Assembly (NCBI RefSeq): GCF_034427455.1
Contig: NZ_JAXQNN010000002.1
Location: 806,001 to 870,000, forward strand
Source of the DNA: Jeotgalibacillus haloalkalitolerans
GTDB taxonomy: Bacteria > Bacillota > Bacilli > Bacillales > Jeotgalibacillaceae
Reading direction: 5' to 3'
Length of the DNA stretch: 64,000 nucleotides
Below the pieces are notes generated by a model that did no database searches, was not told the DNA's origin, and saw only the letters and a program-made list of their open reading frames with translations. Positions 1-7,519 of this stretch are shown piece by piece. Made by a program: the position numbers and the translations under genes. How positions within the stretch are numbered: the first letter of the stretch is position 1; every line of letters begins with the position of its first letter.

Positions 1-917
1 ACTTCCTTCGGTTTGAAATGATTCGGCTTCATGTAGAATTGACCGAGGAATGATAAAAATTCACCTTCTGCTTCATTGTAGATTGGAAAAAGTGAAACAT
101 CCCGTTCAATCAGCTTACCCTGACGGATAAAAAATACCTGGACACACATCCAGCCCTTATCAACTGCGTAACCAAAAATATCACGGTTCGTAAAGTCATT
201 CATCGTCATTTTCTGTTTTTCCATGGTGGCTTCTATATGAACAATCTGATCGCGGAACTCTTTTGCACGCTCGAACTCAAGATTTTCTGCTGCCTGTTCC
301 ATTTTTACTTTCAGATCTTGCTTTACTTCTTTAAATCCGCCATTCAGGAACCTGGCGATATCTTCTGTCATTTGACGGTATGTGCTTTGGTCGACTTTGA
401 ACTCGCATGGTGCGAGACATTGTCCCATGTGATAATACAGACAGACCTTATCAGGCATCGTTCTGCATTTTCTTAACGGATACATTCTGTCGAGCAGTTT
501 TTTTGTTTCATTGGCTGCCTGCGCGTTCGGGTACGGACCAAAATACTTCCCTTTGTCTTTTTTAACTTTCCTTGTAATCAGCAGTCTTGGATGACGCTCT
601 GCTGTTACTTTAATAAAAGGGTAATGTTTATCATCTTTTAACATGACGTTATATTTCGGATCATGTTTTTTGATCAGGTTCAGTTCAAGGACAAGTGCCT
701 CCATATTGGATGAAGTCACAATGTATTCGAAATCCTCTATTTCAGATACCAGCCGCTGGGTTTTCCCGTCATGTGAGCCGGTAAAATAGGATCTTACTCT
801 ATTCTTAAGCACTTTTGCTTTACCTACATAAATGATCGTACCCTGCCTGTCCTTCATCAGATAACAGCCGGGCTGGTCAGGAAGGACTGCAAGTTTATGT
901 TTTAGTTGGTCTTTCAT
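1..917 (-). CDS. uvrC: Excinuclease ABC subunit C (UvrC), N-terminal part
   Basis: The window holds the first 305 codons of UvrC, the nuclease that makes both incisions in UvrABC nucleotide excision repair. The gene runs off the left edge. Near residues 17-33 the GCYLMKD...IIYVGKA stretch is the GIY-YIG nuclease signature (3-prime incision). Near residues 200-235 there is a UVR-type, glutamate-rich helix that contacts UvrB in this family. The start is the ATG at 917, which has an AGGAGG ribosome-binding site. The C-terminal endonuclease and helix-hairpin-helix domains lie outside the window. trxA lies upstream with its own terminator between the two genes, as in B. subtilis. Confidence 0.97.
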   Translation of the reverse strand, partial: MKDQLKHKLAVLPDQPGCYLMKDRQGTIIYVGKAKVLKNRVRSYFTGSHDGKTQRLVSEIEDFEYIVTSSNMEALVLELNLIKKHDPKYNVMLKDDKHYPFIKVTAERHPRLLITRKVKKDKGKYFGPYPNAQAANETKKLLDRMYPLRKCRTMPDKVCLYYHMGQCLAPCEFKVDQSTYRQMTEDIARFLNGGFKEVKQDLKVKMEQAAENLEFERAKEFRDQIVHIEATMEKQKMTMNDFTNRDIFGYAVDKGWMCVQVFFIRQGKLIERDVSLFPIYNEAEGEFLSFLGQFYMKPNHFKPKE

Positions 918-978
918 ATGATTAGCCTCCTGCACGCTTGTTACCTTTATTTTACTCAATTCACTGCCATTAGCAAAA

Positions 979-1003
979 CAAAAGCCGGGCACAAGGCCCG
1001 GCT
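979..1003 (-). terminator. Rho-independent terminator after trxA
   Basis: An 8-bp stem (AGCCGGGC/GCCCGGCT) with a 5-nt loop is followed on the minus strand by a T-rich tract. It lies just after the trxA stop and separates trxA from uvrC. Confidence 0.85.
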
Positions 1004-1009
1004 CAAACA

Positions 1010-1324
1010 TTATGCATGCTTATTTAATAGTTCCTCAAGTGCTTCTTTCGGCTGGAAGCCTACTACTTTATCCACGATTTCTCCGTCTTTGAATACGACT
1101 AGTGTCGGGATACTCATTACTCCGTACTTGCTTGCTGTTTCCTGGTTTTCATCCACATCAAGCTTTACAATTTTAACTTTATCGCCCATATCTGAATCAA
1201 GCTCTTCCAGAACTGGTGCAATCATTTTACAAGGTCCGCACCATGTAGCCCAGAAGTCAGCCAGTACTAAACCGTCTTTTGTTTCATTAGCGAATGTTTG
1301 ATCAGTTGCGTGTGCAATTGCCAT
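1010..1324 (-). CDS. trxA: Thioredoxin
   Basis: This 104-residue protein has the usual thioredoxin length and the active-site motif WCGPCK near residues 28-33. It reduces disulfides in cytoplasmic proteins, and thioredoxin reductase recycles it. A conserved cis-proline region (SIPTLVVF) is visible near residue 72. The ATG follows an AGGAGG site. The gene is monocistronic: its own terminator lies downstream, and an upstream promoter-like TGGAAA-N17-TATACT with an extended TG motif lies at 1361-1389. Position after etfA and before uvrC matches Bacillus. Confidence 0.98.
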   Translation of the reverse strand: MAIAHATDQTFANETKDGLVLADFWATWCGPCKMIAPVLEELDSDMGDKVKIVKLDVDENQETASKYGVMSIPTLVVFKDGEIVDKVVGFQPKEALEELLNKHA

Positions 1325-1360
1325 TTAAAATTCCTCCTTGTTGAATACGAATATAGTCAA

Positions 1361-1389
1361 AGTATAGCAGGGAGTATTCGGTATTTCCA
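1361..1389 (-). promoter_or_regulatory. Candidate trxA promoter
   Basis: The minus strand reads TGGAAA, a 17-bp spacer, then TATACT preceded by TG (extended -10). It lies about 35 bp upstream of the trxA start codon. The -35 match to the SigA consensus is 4 of 6. Confidence 0.5.
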
Positions 1390-1404
1390 CGTTTTTGCCT
1401 GTGA

Positions 1405-1437
1405 TAAAAAAAGAACCCAAGACATTTATATCTCGGG
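1405..1437 (-). terminator. Rho-independent terminator of the etf operon
   Basis: A stem of CCCGAGA pairs with TCTTGGG (one G-T pair) and is followed by a run of seven T on the minus strand. It lies beyond the palindromic repeat at 1450-1575, so transcripts reading out of etfA would carry that repeat in their 3-prime UTR. Confidence 0.75.
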
Positions 1438-1449
1438 CGTTAATTCGTT

Positions 1450-1575
1450 TCGCTGCGCTTCAGGCGGACGCTTTCCGCGGGGACGGCGGTGAGCCTCCTC
1501 GTCGCTTCGCGTCTGTGGGGTCTCACCTGTCCGTCACTTCCCGCTGGAGTCGCCGCCTTACGCTCCGCTGCACTA
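1450..1575 (+). repeat. GC-rich palindromic intergenic repeat, copy 1
   Basis: This copy contains the family's diagnostic blocks GGACGCTTTCC, GGTGAGCC, GTCTCACC and GGAGTCGCCGCC. It lies in the 312-bp gap between etfA and trxA and is much richer in GC than its flanks. GGTGAG/CTCACC can pair as a middle stem. No open reading frame in it looks real. Confidence 0.85.
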
Positions 1576-1636
1576 AGCTAAAATAATGTAATACTTAACT
1601 TATTTCATGGACAGATTACTTTAATTTTAATTTGAA

Positions 1637-2611
1637 TTAAGAGACTTTTACTTTTTTGAATTCTTCAATCAGCAGTGGCACTACATCGAACAGGTCTCCA
1701 ACGATGCCGTAGTCTGCTACTTTGAAGATGTTTGCTTCTGGGTCTTTGTTGATTGCAACGATGACTTTAGAGTTTGACATGCCTGCCATGTGCTGAATTG
1801 CACCTGAGATACCGCATGCGATATAAAGATCCGGTGTTACGACTTTACCTGTCTGACCGATTTGAAGTGAGTAATCACAATAGTCTGCGTCACATGCTCC
1901 ACGTGATGCACCCACAGCTCCTCCAAGAAGATCAGCTAATTCTTTCAGCGGCTCAAAGCCTTCTTCACTCTTCACTCCGCGTCCACCGGCTACAATTACT
2001 TTTGCTTCTGAAAGATCTACACCATCAGTAGCTTTTCTTACTACTTCTTTAATGATTGTGCGAAGGTCTGTGATGTCAACGCTTACAGATGATACATCAC
2101 CAGAGCGTCCCTCTTCTTTTTCAAGGGCAGGAATGTTATTTGGACGGATCGTTATAAATGTCAGTCCGTCTTTGATCACTTTTTTCTCAAATGCTTTACC
2201 ACTGTAGATTGGACGGATGAATTTTGGTGAGTCTCCGTCTGCTTCAATTGCAGTTACATCTGATACAAGTCCGCTGTTCAGTCTGCTTGCAAGCTTTGGT
2301 GACAGATCCTTACCTAATGAAGTATGTCCCATTACAATTCCTTCAGGACTTTCCTGCTCAATCACTGCAAGCAGCGCCTGGGAGAAACCGTCTGATGAAT
2401 ATTGTTCAAGCTTTGCGTCCTCGACTGTAATCACACGGTCTGCGCCATAGGCAATCAGTTCATTTGCCACATCTGTGATACCGTTTCCGATCAGTACGCT
2501 GATTACTTCTCCGCCGTCAGCAATCATCTTACCCGCTGCAATTGCCTCGAATGATACATTTCTAAGTGAACCTTCTCTTGTTTCTGCTAATACAAGTACT
2601 TTTTTGCTCAT
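1637..2611 (-). CDS. etfA: Electron transfer flavoprotein alpha subunit
   Basis: This 324-residue subunit binds FAD and, with EtfB, passes electrons from acyl-CoA dehydrogenases to the respiratory chain. The C-terminal FAD domain is clear near residues 205-285: GGRGVKSEEGF, GASRGACDADYCDYSLQIGQTGK and ISGAIQHMAGM. Its N-terminal half is the adenine-nucleotide-like fold shared with EtfB. It lies 28 bp downstream of etfB in the fadR-fadB-etfB-etfA operon and is probably repressed by FadR through the box at 4843-4862. The ATG has an AGGAGG ribosome-binding site. Confidence 0.97.
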   Translation of the reverse strand: MSKKVLVLAETREGSLRNVSFEAIAAGKMIADGGEVISVLIGNGITDVANELIAYGADRVITVEDAKLEQYSSDGFSQALLAVIEQESPEGIVMGHTSLGKDLSPKLASRLNSGLVSDVTAIEADGDSPKFIRPIYSGKAFEKKVIKDGLTFITIRPNNIPALEKEEGRSGDVSSVSVDITDLRTIIKEVVRKATDGVDLSEAKVIVAGGRGVKSEEGFEPLKELADLLGGAVGASRGACDADYCDYSLQIGQTGKVVTPDLYIACGISGAIQHMAGMSNSKVIVAINKDPEANIFKVADYGIVGDLFDVVPLLIEEFKKVKVS

Positions 2612-2639
2612 CGGTTAAACCTCCTGAATAGTTATAGAT

Positions 2640-3413
2640 TTAGACTACTTTTGCTTCAGTACGAAGAAGTTGAACAAGTTCTTTCACCTGATCGTTCACT
2701 TCACCTTCAAGAATACGGCCTGCTTCTTTTGCCGGCGGCAGATAAATTTCAACCGTTTCTGTTTTAGGTTCTACATCATCTTCTTCAAGATCAAGATCAT
2801 CAAGCTCGATTTCATCAAGCGGCTTTTTCTTCGCCTTCATAATACCGGGTAGTGATGGATATCTTGGATCATTAAGCCCCTGCTGAGCTGTTACTAGTAA
2901 TGGAAGTGTCGTTTCAATTGTTTCAGAGTCACCTTCAACGTCACGTACAATTTCCACCTTGTCTCCATCAACTTTAATGCTTGTGATTGTTGTTACATAA
3001 GGAATGTCCAGGTAATCTGCTACACGCGGTGCAACCTGTCCTGATCCACCGTCGATGGCAACGTTACCACCGATAATCAGATCTGCCTCTTTATCTTTCA
3101 GATATTCAGATAGAATCTTAGCAACTGAGAATTCATCAGTCATATCCACGTCATCTTCAATATTAATCAGCACTGCTTTATCAGCACCCATTGCAAGCGC
3201 GGTACGAAGCTGCTTTTCAGTTTCCTCATCGCCGACTGACACGACTGTTACTTCTCCGCCATGCTCATCTTTCAGCTGAATTGCTTCTTCAATTGCATAC
3301 TCATCGTATGGATTAATGATGAATTCCGCACCATCCTCAGCGATTTGTCCGCCCTGAACAGAAATTTTTTCCTCAGTGTCAAACGTTCTTTTCATTAGCA
3401 CATAAATGTTCAT
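2640..3413 (-). CDS. etfB: Electron transfer flavoprotein beta subunit
   Basis: This 257-residue protein is the partner of EtfA and binds the structural AMP. The recognition loop region around DPRYPSLPGIMKAKKKPL (about residues 180-200) is typical of EtfB and contacts acyl-CoA dehydrogenases. It lies 19 bp after the enoyl-CoA hydratase gene and 28 bp before etfA, consistent with one beta-oxidation transcript. The ATG at 3413 follows a GGAGGG site. Confidence 0.97.
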   Translation of the reverse strand: MNIYVLMKRTFDTEEKISVQGGQIAEDGAEFIINPYDEYAIEEAIQLKDEHGGEVTVVSVGDEETEKQLRTALAMGADKAVLINIEDDVDMTDEFSVAKILSEYLKDKEADLIIGGNVAIDGGSGQVAPRVADYLDIPYVTTITSIKVDGDKVEIVRDVEGDSETIETTLPLLVTAQQGLNDPRYPSLPGIMKAKKKPLDEIELDDLDLEEDDVEPKTETVEIYLPPAKEAGRILEGEVNDQVKELVQLLRTEAKVV

Positions 3414-3432
3414 GTATATTCCCTCCTGTTAA

Positions 3433-4206
3433 TTATTGACCTTTAAATTCAGGTTGTCTTTTTTCAATAAAAGCACTGATACCTTCTTTTGCATCCTCAG
3501 AGACGAATACATCTCCAAAAATTGCAGCCTCCCTTGCAACCCCTTCATGAAAATCAGCTGTTTTGGAATATTGGAGAAGCTCAAGTGCTGCTTTAACTGA
3601 AACCGGACTTTTACCGGCAAGCTTCGATGCAAGCGCTTTCGATTTTTCGAGCACTTCATCCTCAGGAAAGGCTTTATTCGCCAGTCCCCATTGAACCGCT
3701 TCAGTACCTGTAATCGGATCACTTGTAAGAAGCATCTCTGCTGCTTTTGCAAAGCCTACAAAACGAGGCAGCCGCTGAGATCCTGCGAAGCCCGGCACAA
3801 GACCAAGCTGAAGCTCAGGAAGACCAAGTTTTGCCGTTTCGCTTACATAACGGATATGGCATCCCATCGCAAGTTCAAGACCGCCCCCAAGCGCTGCTCC
3901 GTGAATTGAAGCGATAATAGGCTTTGAGAACGCTTCCATTCTTTCGAAAACCTGTTGGCCTTTTTCAGCCAGTCTGGAGAATTCAGCTCCGGAATCAATC
4001 TGAGTGAATTCTTTAATGTCTGCTCCAGCCGAGAAGAATCGCCCTTCACCGTGGATCAGCAGTACACGCACGTTTTCGTCATGCTCAACTGCATCAAGCC
4101 ACCCGTCAACTTCGCGGATCAGATCACTTGCCAGCGCATTAGCCGGCGGGCGGTTAATCACAGCAGTAGAGATGTACTGATCATTCTCCCATCTTAAGAA
4201 ATTCAT
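3433..4206 (-). CDS. fadB: Enoyl-CoA hydratase / isomerase family (FadB of Bacillus)
   Basis: This 257-residue crotonase-fold protein hydrates 2-enoyl-CoA in fatty-acid beta-oxidation. The oxyanion-hole segment ADIKEF lies near residue 62. The GGGLELAMGCH helix near residue 107 and the LPELQLGLVPGFAG segment near residue 130 carry the two catalytic glutamates usual in active hydratases. It lies between the TetR regulator fadR and etfB, as in B. subtilis (formerly ysiB). It is not the multifunctional E. coli FadB; the symbol follows Bacillus usage. Confidence 0.93.
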   Translation of the reverse strand: MNFLRWENDQYISTAVINRPPANALASDLIREVDGWLDAVEHDENVRVLLIHGEGRFFSAGADIKEFTQIDSGAEFSRLAEKGQQVFERMEAFSKPIIASIHGAALGGGLELAMGCHIRYVSETAKLGLPELQLGLVPGFAGSQRLPRFVGFAKAAEMLLTSDPITGTEAVQWGLANKAFPEDEVLEKSKALASKLAGKSPVSVKAALELLQYSKTADFHEGVAREAAIFGDVFVSEDAKEGISAFIEKRQPEFKGQ

Positions 4207-4219
4207 CCTGTTCTCCCCT

Positions 4220-4801
4220 TCATTTGCATAATCCTTTTACCAACAGCCTATGTACTCCCGGTGACAGTTCAGTGATTGAATACTTTTGATCATTAATCAC
4301 CCAGCTCGTCGCCACCTCATCAATCGTACCAAATACCATCTGCCTTGCCAATCGAATATCAAGGTCCTCAGATAACACACCGGTTTCAACACCGTTTTGC
4401 AAAACGTCATCAACTAGCACCAGATATTCCTTCAGTACTTTATTTATTCTCATTCTGATATCCTTATTAGACTGCCTAAGCTCCAGCTGTGTTACAATAG
4501 CTAAATGGTGATCATCAGCAAGCATTTGAAAGTGACTTTCAACCAGTACCTTTAATTGCTCTACGGCATCTTCAGTATCAGCCATTTTTTTTCTGATTTT
4601 CTGAACAAACTGTCCCATTTTTTCTTCAAAAAGAGAAATGAGAATATCTTCTTTGTTCTTAAAATATAAATAGATCGTACCATCTGCTACCCCGGCCTGC
4701 TTGGCAATCTTTGAAACCTGTGCATGATGGTAGCCGTTTTCAGCAATGACCACTACGGCAGCATCAATAATTAACTTATATTTCGGTTTATCTTTCTTCA
4801 T
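4220..4801 (-). CDS. fadR: TetR-family regulator of fatty-acid degradation (FadR/YsiA type)
   Basis: This 193-residue repressor has an N-terminal TetR helix-turn-helix around residues 20-50 (VSKIAKQAGVADGTIYLYF). Its C-terminal domain should bind long-chain acyl-CoA, by homology with B. subtilis FadR (194 residues). The ATG at 4801, preceded by AAGGGTG, is preferred over the in-frame TTG at 4819. It heads the operon fadR-fadB-etfB-etfA, and a perfect FadR-type palindrome lies between its promoter and its start codon, so autoregulation is likely. Confidence 0.93.
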   Translation of the reverse strand: MKKDKPKYKLIIDAAVVVIAENGYHHAQVSKIAKQAGVADGTIYLYFKNKEDILISLFEEKMGQFVQKIRKKMADTEDAVEQLKVLVESHFQMLADDHHLAIVTQLELRQSNKDIRMRINKVLKEYLVLVDDVLQNGVETGVLSEDLDIRLARQMVFGTIDEVATSWVINDQKYSITELSPGVHRLLVKGLCK

Positions 4802-4842
4802 CCGGTCATCACCCTTCAATCACATATAAAAAAGACGAAAAT

Positions 4843-4862
4843 ATGAATGACTATTCATTCAT
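4843..4862. promoter_or_regulatory. FadR operator
   Basis: The 20-bp sequence ATGAATGACTATTCATTCAT is a palindrome except at its central positions and fits the B. subtilis FadR consensus as I recall it (WTGAATGAMTANTCATTCAW). It begins a few bases downstream of the promoter -10 at 4869-4874, where a repressor would block initiation. Confidence 0.88.
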
Positions 4863-4868
4863 ATTTTC

Positions 4869-4897
4869 ATCTTACTAAGAAAACCTGATATCGTCAA
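4869..4897 (-). promoter_or_regulatory. Promoter of the fadR-fadB-etfBA operon
   Basis: TTGACG at 4892-4897, a 17-bp spacer and TAAGAT at 4869-4874 on the minus strand form a SigA-like promoter. The FadR box lies immediately downstream. Confidence 0.7.
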
Positions 4898-4911
4898 GAA
4901 AAAACATTGAA

Positions 4912-6606
4912 TTACGAAGAATGCTTTTGCTGCTGTTTTTCTTTTTCTTCCTCGACCAGCTGTCTTCTCAAAATCTTACCTACAGCAGTCTTTGGAAGCT
5001 CATCACGGAACTCATAAATTCTCGGCACTTTATAAGATGCCATATGCTTTCTCGCAAATTCGTCTAACTCTTCTTCGCTTACTTTCTGATTCTGTTTCAC
5101 TACTACGAACAGCTTAACTGTTTCACCGCGGTAAGCATCCGGCACACCAACTGCCACACATTCCTGAACAGCAGGATGTTCATACATCACTTCTTCAATT
5201 TCACGCGGGTAAATGTTAAAACCGCCTGCAATGATCATATCTTTTTTACGGTCAACTACATAGAAATAACCTTCCTCATCCATGTACCCAAGATCTCCTG
5301 TATACAACCATCCGTCACGTAAAACCGCTGCTGTTTCTTCAGGCTGATTCCAGTAACCCTTCATGATCTGAGGTCCTTTCACAAGGATTTCACCAACCTC
5401 ACCAGGTGGCAGCTGTTCACCATTTTCCATCGAAACAACTTTAGATTCTGTATCCGGCCAAGGTACTCCTACACTGCCTTTCACGCGCTTCGCATCCCAG
5501 ATAAAGTTTGAATGCGTAACCGGTGAAGACTCTGTTAAACCGTAACCTTCAACCAGCTTACCGCCAGTTACCTTTTCAAACTCCTCCTGCACTTCAACCG
5601 GAAGAGGTGCTGAACCACTCAGGCAGGACTCAACCGAAGTCAGGTCATACTTCTTCAGATCAGGATGATTTAAAATACCGATATAGATCGTAGGTGCACC
5701 AGGGAAAATCGTCGGCTTCTGCTTATGAATGGTTTTCAGTGCTGTTTCCACATCAAACTTAGGAAGCAGGATCATCTTATAGCCCTGCATAATTGAAAGA
5801 ATCATAACAGTCGTCATACCGTAAACATGGAAGAACGGTAAAATACCCAAGATACTTTCTTCGCCCTTTTTGTTTTTATACAGCCACGCGTCACACATAG
5901 AGGCATTCGCAATCAGATTTTTATGCGTCAGCATAACACCCTTTGGAAAACCGGTTGTTCCGCCGGTATACTGTAAAATTGCAATGTCCTCATCAAAATC
6001 AAGCGGTGGGATGCTCGGATCAGGCGATGCCGTTTTTAAAATTTCAGTCAGCAGATGATTGCTGCCTGCGTGTTCAACCTTCACGGTGATGCCGTACTGC
6101 TTTTTCTGGATAAACGGATAAATTAAATTCTTTGGAAAAGGAAGAAAATCTTTAATCGCAGAAATAATAATGTGTTCAAGATCTGTGTTGTTAAAAACCT
6201 TGGAAATCCTAGGAAATAAAATATCCATTGAAATGATTGCTTTTGCGCCTGAATCTTTCATCTGGTATTCAAGTTCGCGTTCCGTGTACAGCGGGTTCGT
6301 CTGAACGACTACACCACCTGCATATAAAATTCCGTAATACGCAATAACAGATGCAGGCATATTCGGCAGCATAATTGCTACGCGGTCACCTTTTTGAATA
6401 CCGATGTCCTGCAGATACTTTGCCATTTTCAGAGAAGATTCATGCATTTCCTTAAATGTGAATTCTTTCCCCATGAAATGTACGGCGATTTTTTCCGGCC
6501 ACTGTTTTGCTGCTTCCGTTAAGTACGCGTGAACCGGTTTTGGTTCGTATTCCAGGTGGGTAGGAATTGTATCGGGGTAAAGCTTCAGCCAAGGCTGTGA
6601 TGTCAT
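4912..6606 (-). CDS. lcfA: Long-chain acyl-CoA synthetase
   Basis: This 564-residue AMP-forming ligase activates long-chain fatty acids to acyl-CoA, the first step before beta-oxidation. The AMP-binding loop YTGGTTGFPKG lies near residue 215 and the YGLTESSP motif near 355. YTGDLG...VVDRKKDMI lies near 440 and the C-terminal catalytic lysine segment PKTAVGKILRR near 545. Of two tandem ATGs the second (6606) has the better 7-nt spacing from AGGAGG. I see no second FadR box upstream of this gene, unlike the one upstream of fadR. Confidence 0.95.
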   Translation of the reverse strand: MTSQPWLKLYPDTIPTHLEYEPKPVHAYLTEAAKQWPEKIAVHFMGKEFTFKEMHESSLKMAKYLQDIGIQKGDRVAIMLPNMPASVIAYYGILYAGGVVVQTNPLYTERELEYQMKDSGAKAIISMDILFPRISKVFNNTDLEHIIISAIKDFLPFPKNLIYPFIQKKQYGITVKVEHAGSNHLLTEILKTASPDPSIPPLDFDEDIAILQYTGGTTGFPKGVMLTHKNLIANASMCDAWLYKNKKGEESILGILPFFHVYGMTTVMILSIMQGYKMILLPKFDVETALKTIHKQKPTIFPGAPTIYIGILNHPDLKKYDLTSVESCLSGSAPLPVEVQEEFEKVTGGKLVEGYGLTESSPVTHSNFIWDAKRVKGSVGVPWPDTESKVVSMENGEQLPPGEVGEILVKGPQIMKGYWNQPEETAAVLRDGWLYTGDLGYMDEEGYFYVVDRKKDMIIAGGFNIYPREIEEVMYEHPAVQECVAVGVPDAYRGETVKLFVVVKQNQKVSEEELDEFARKHMASYKVPRIYEFRDELPKTAVGKILRRQLVEEEKEKQQQKHSS

Positions 6607-6750
6607 CATAAAACCTCCTTCTTTTTAGTAAAATAATTAGAAAATTCGCATTTCTGATTTTATTATAAGCTAAAAAGAAAACGGTTACAATTTTTATATG
6701 AGAAAAAAGACACAGAGTGCCTTTTCTATTTTGCTCCACTTTTGTAAATC

Positions 6751-6886
6751 GCTGATCCTTCCTGTGCAGGACTGCGCTTTCCGCGGACGAGCGCTCAAGC
6801 TTCCTCAGGCAGAAAACCATTGCCTTCCGTGGTCTTTCCCGCCCGTTTTTCCGCAGGAGTCTCCATCCTGCACTTCAAGGATCAGC
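6751..6886 (+). repeat. GC-rich palindromic intergenic repeat, copy 2 (diverged)
   Basis: The copy is bounded by a perfect 10-bp inverted pair, GCTGATCCTT and AAGGATCAGC, with an inner pair GTGCAGGA/TCCTGCAC. It keeps GCTTTCCGCGG and CAGGAGTC but has lost the usual GGTGAG/CTCACC core. It lies in the 388-bp gap between lcfA and the small peptide gene; the rest of that gap is AT-rich and holds the lcfA upstream region. Confidence 0.75.
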
Positions 6887-6997
6887 TGAATTGCGTAATA
6901 TAAAATCTTTTATGTTTATTCAAAGTAAAATAATCTTAGTTCAGTCAGCAAGATAGCGAAATTAAAATGCATTGCACTATAGATGCTTCTAAACAAC

Positions 6998-7078
6998 TTA
7001 CAACGTCACTAAATATATGACCCCAATAATCATAAAGACTGCACAGCACACGATCAGGATCTTGATTAAGTTTCCCAT
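6998..7078 (-). CDS. 26-residue predicted membrane peptide
   Basis: An ATG at 7078 preceded by AGGAGAG opens a short frame encoding MGNLIKILIVCCAVFMIIGV followed by IYLVTL and a TAA stop. The peptide is almost entirely one hydrophobic helix with a single lysine near its N-terminus. It starts 13 bp after the stop of the DUF350 gene, so the two are probably translated from one message. I do not recognise the peptide. It could be a small partner of the DUF350 membrane protein or a chance frame; the good ribosome-binding site and coherent hydrophobicity favour a real gene. Confidence 0.5.
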   Translation of the reverse strand: MGNLIKILIVCCAVFMIIGVIYLVTL

Positions 7079-7091
7079 TTTCTACTCTCTC

Positions 7092-7499
7092 CTAGTTTAT
7101 ACTCGCTCCGATGACATATGACAAACCAATTGAAATCAGCATTGAAATTAAACCGACTGCTCTATTATCTGCCTGTATTTCTTCATCCACTTTGAAGCCG
7201 GGTGTCAGAAATTCAAAAACAAAATAAGCAAACAGAAGAAGGACAAAACCATACAGACCCCAGCCCATCATTGTTAAAAGCGTATCATGCTGGCTGATGG
7301 AGCTGCGGAAGATATTTGCGATTCCAAAAACCTTTCCGCCAGTTGCCATTGCGACTGACATGTTTCCGTTTTTAATCTCTTCCCAGTTTTTATACTTTGT
7401 GACCAGTTCAAAGATTGATAGGAATACAATCATACAGACGACTACTACGCTGAAATATCCTGCTGTTTCAATCAGTGGATGCTGCCAGAATCCTTCCAT
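7092..7499 (-). CDS. yshE: DUF350 membrane protein (YshE-like)
   Basis: This protein of about 135 residues has four predicted membrane helices and matches the DUF350 family, whose function is not established. It sits directly downstream of mutS2, as in B. subtilis (YshE, similar length). The ATG at 7499 is chosen because AGGTGA precedes it at good spacing. An ATG seven codons upstream at 7520 overlaps the mutS2 stop (TAATG) but lacks a ribosome-binding site. A 26-residue membrane peptide follows 13 bp downstream. Confidence 0.85.
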   Translation of the reverse strand: MEGFWQHPLIETAGYFSVVVVCMIVFLSIFELVTKYKNWEEIKNGNMSVAMATGGKVFGIANIFRSSISQHDTLLTMMGWGLYGFVLLLFAYFVFEFLTPGFKVDEEIQADNRAVGLISMLISIGLSYVIGASIN

Positions 7500-7519
7500 A
7501 CCGTTCACCTGCTGTCCCA

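Noticed and set aside
906-1301. 131-codon plus-strand frame over trxA
   Set aside because: It lies antisense to the well-supported thioredoxin gene and has no family resemblance or ribosome-binding site.
1298-1586. Short frames across palindromic repeat copy 1
   Set aside because: Similar frames (GGRFPR-type) arise in several copies because the DNA repeats, not because a peptide is conserved; frames and lengths differ between copies and none has a good start.
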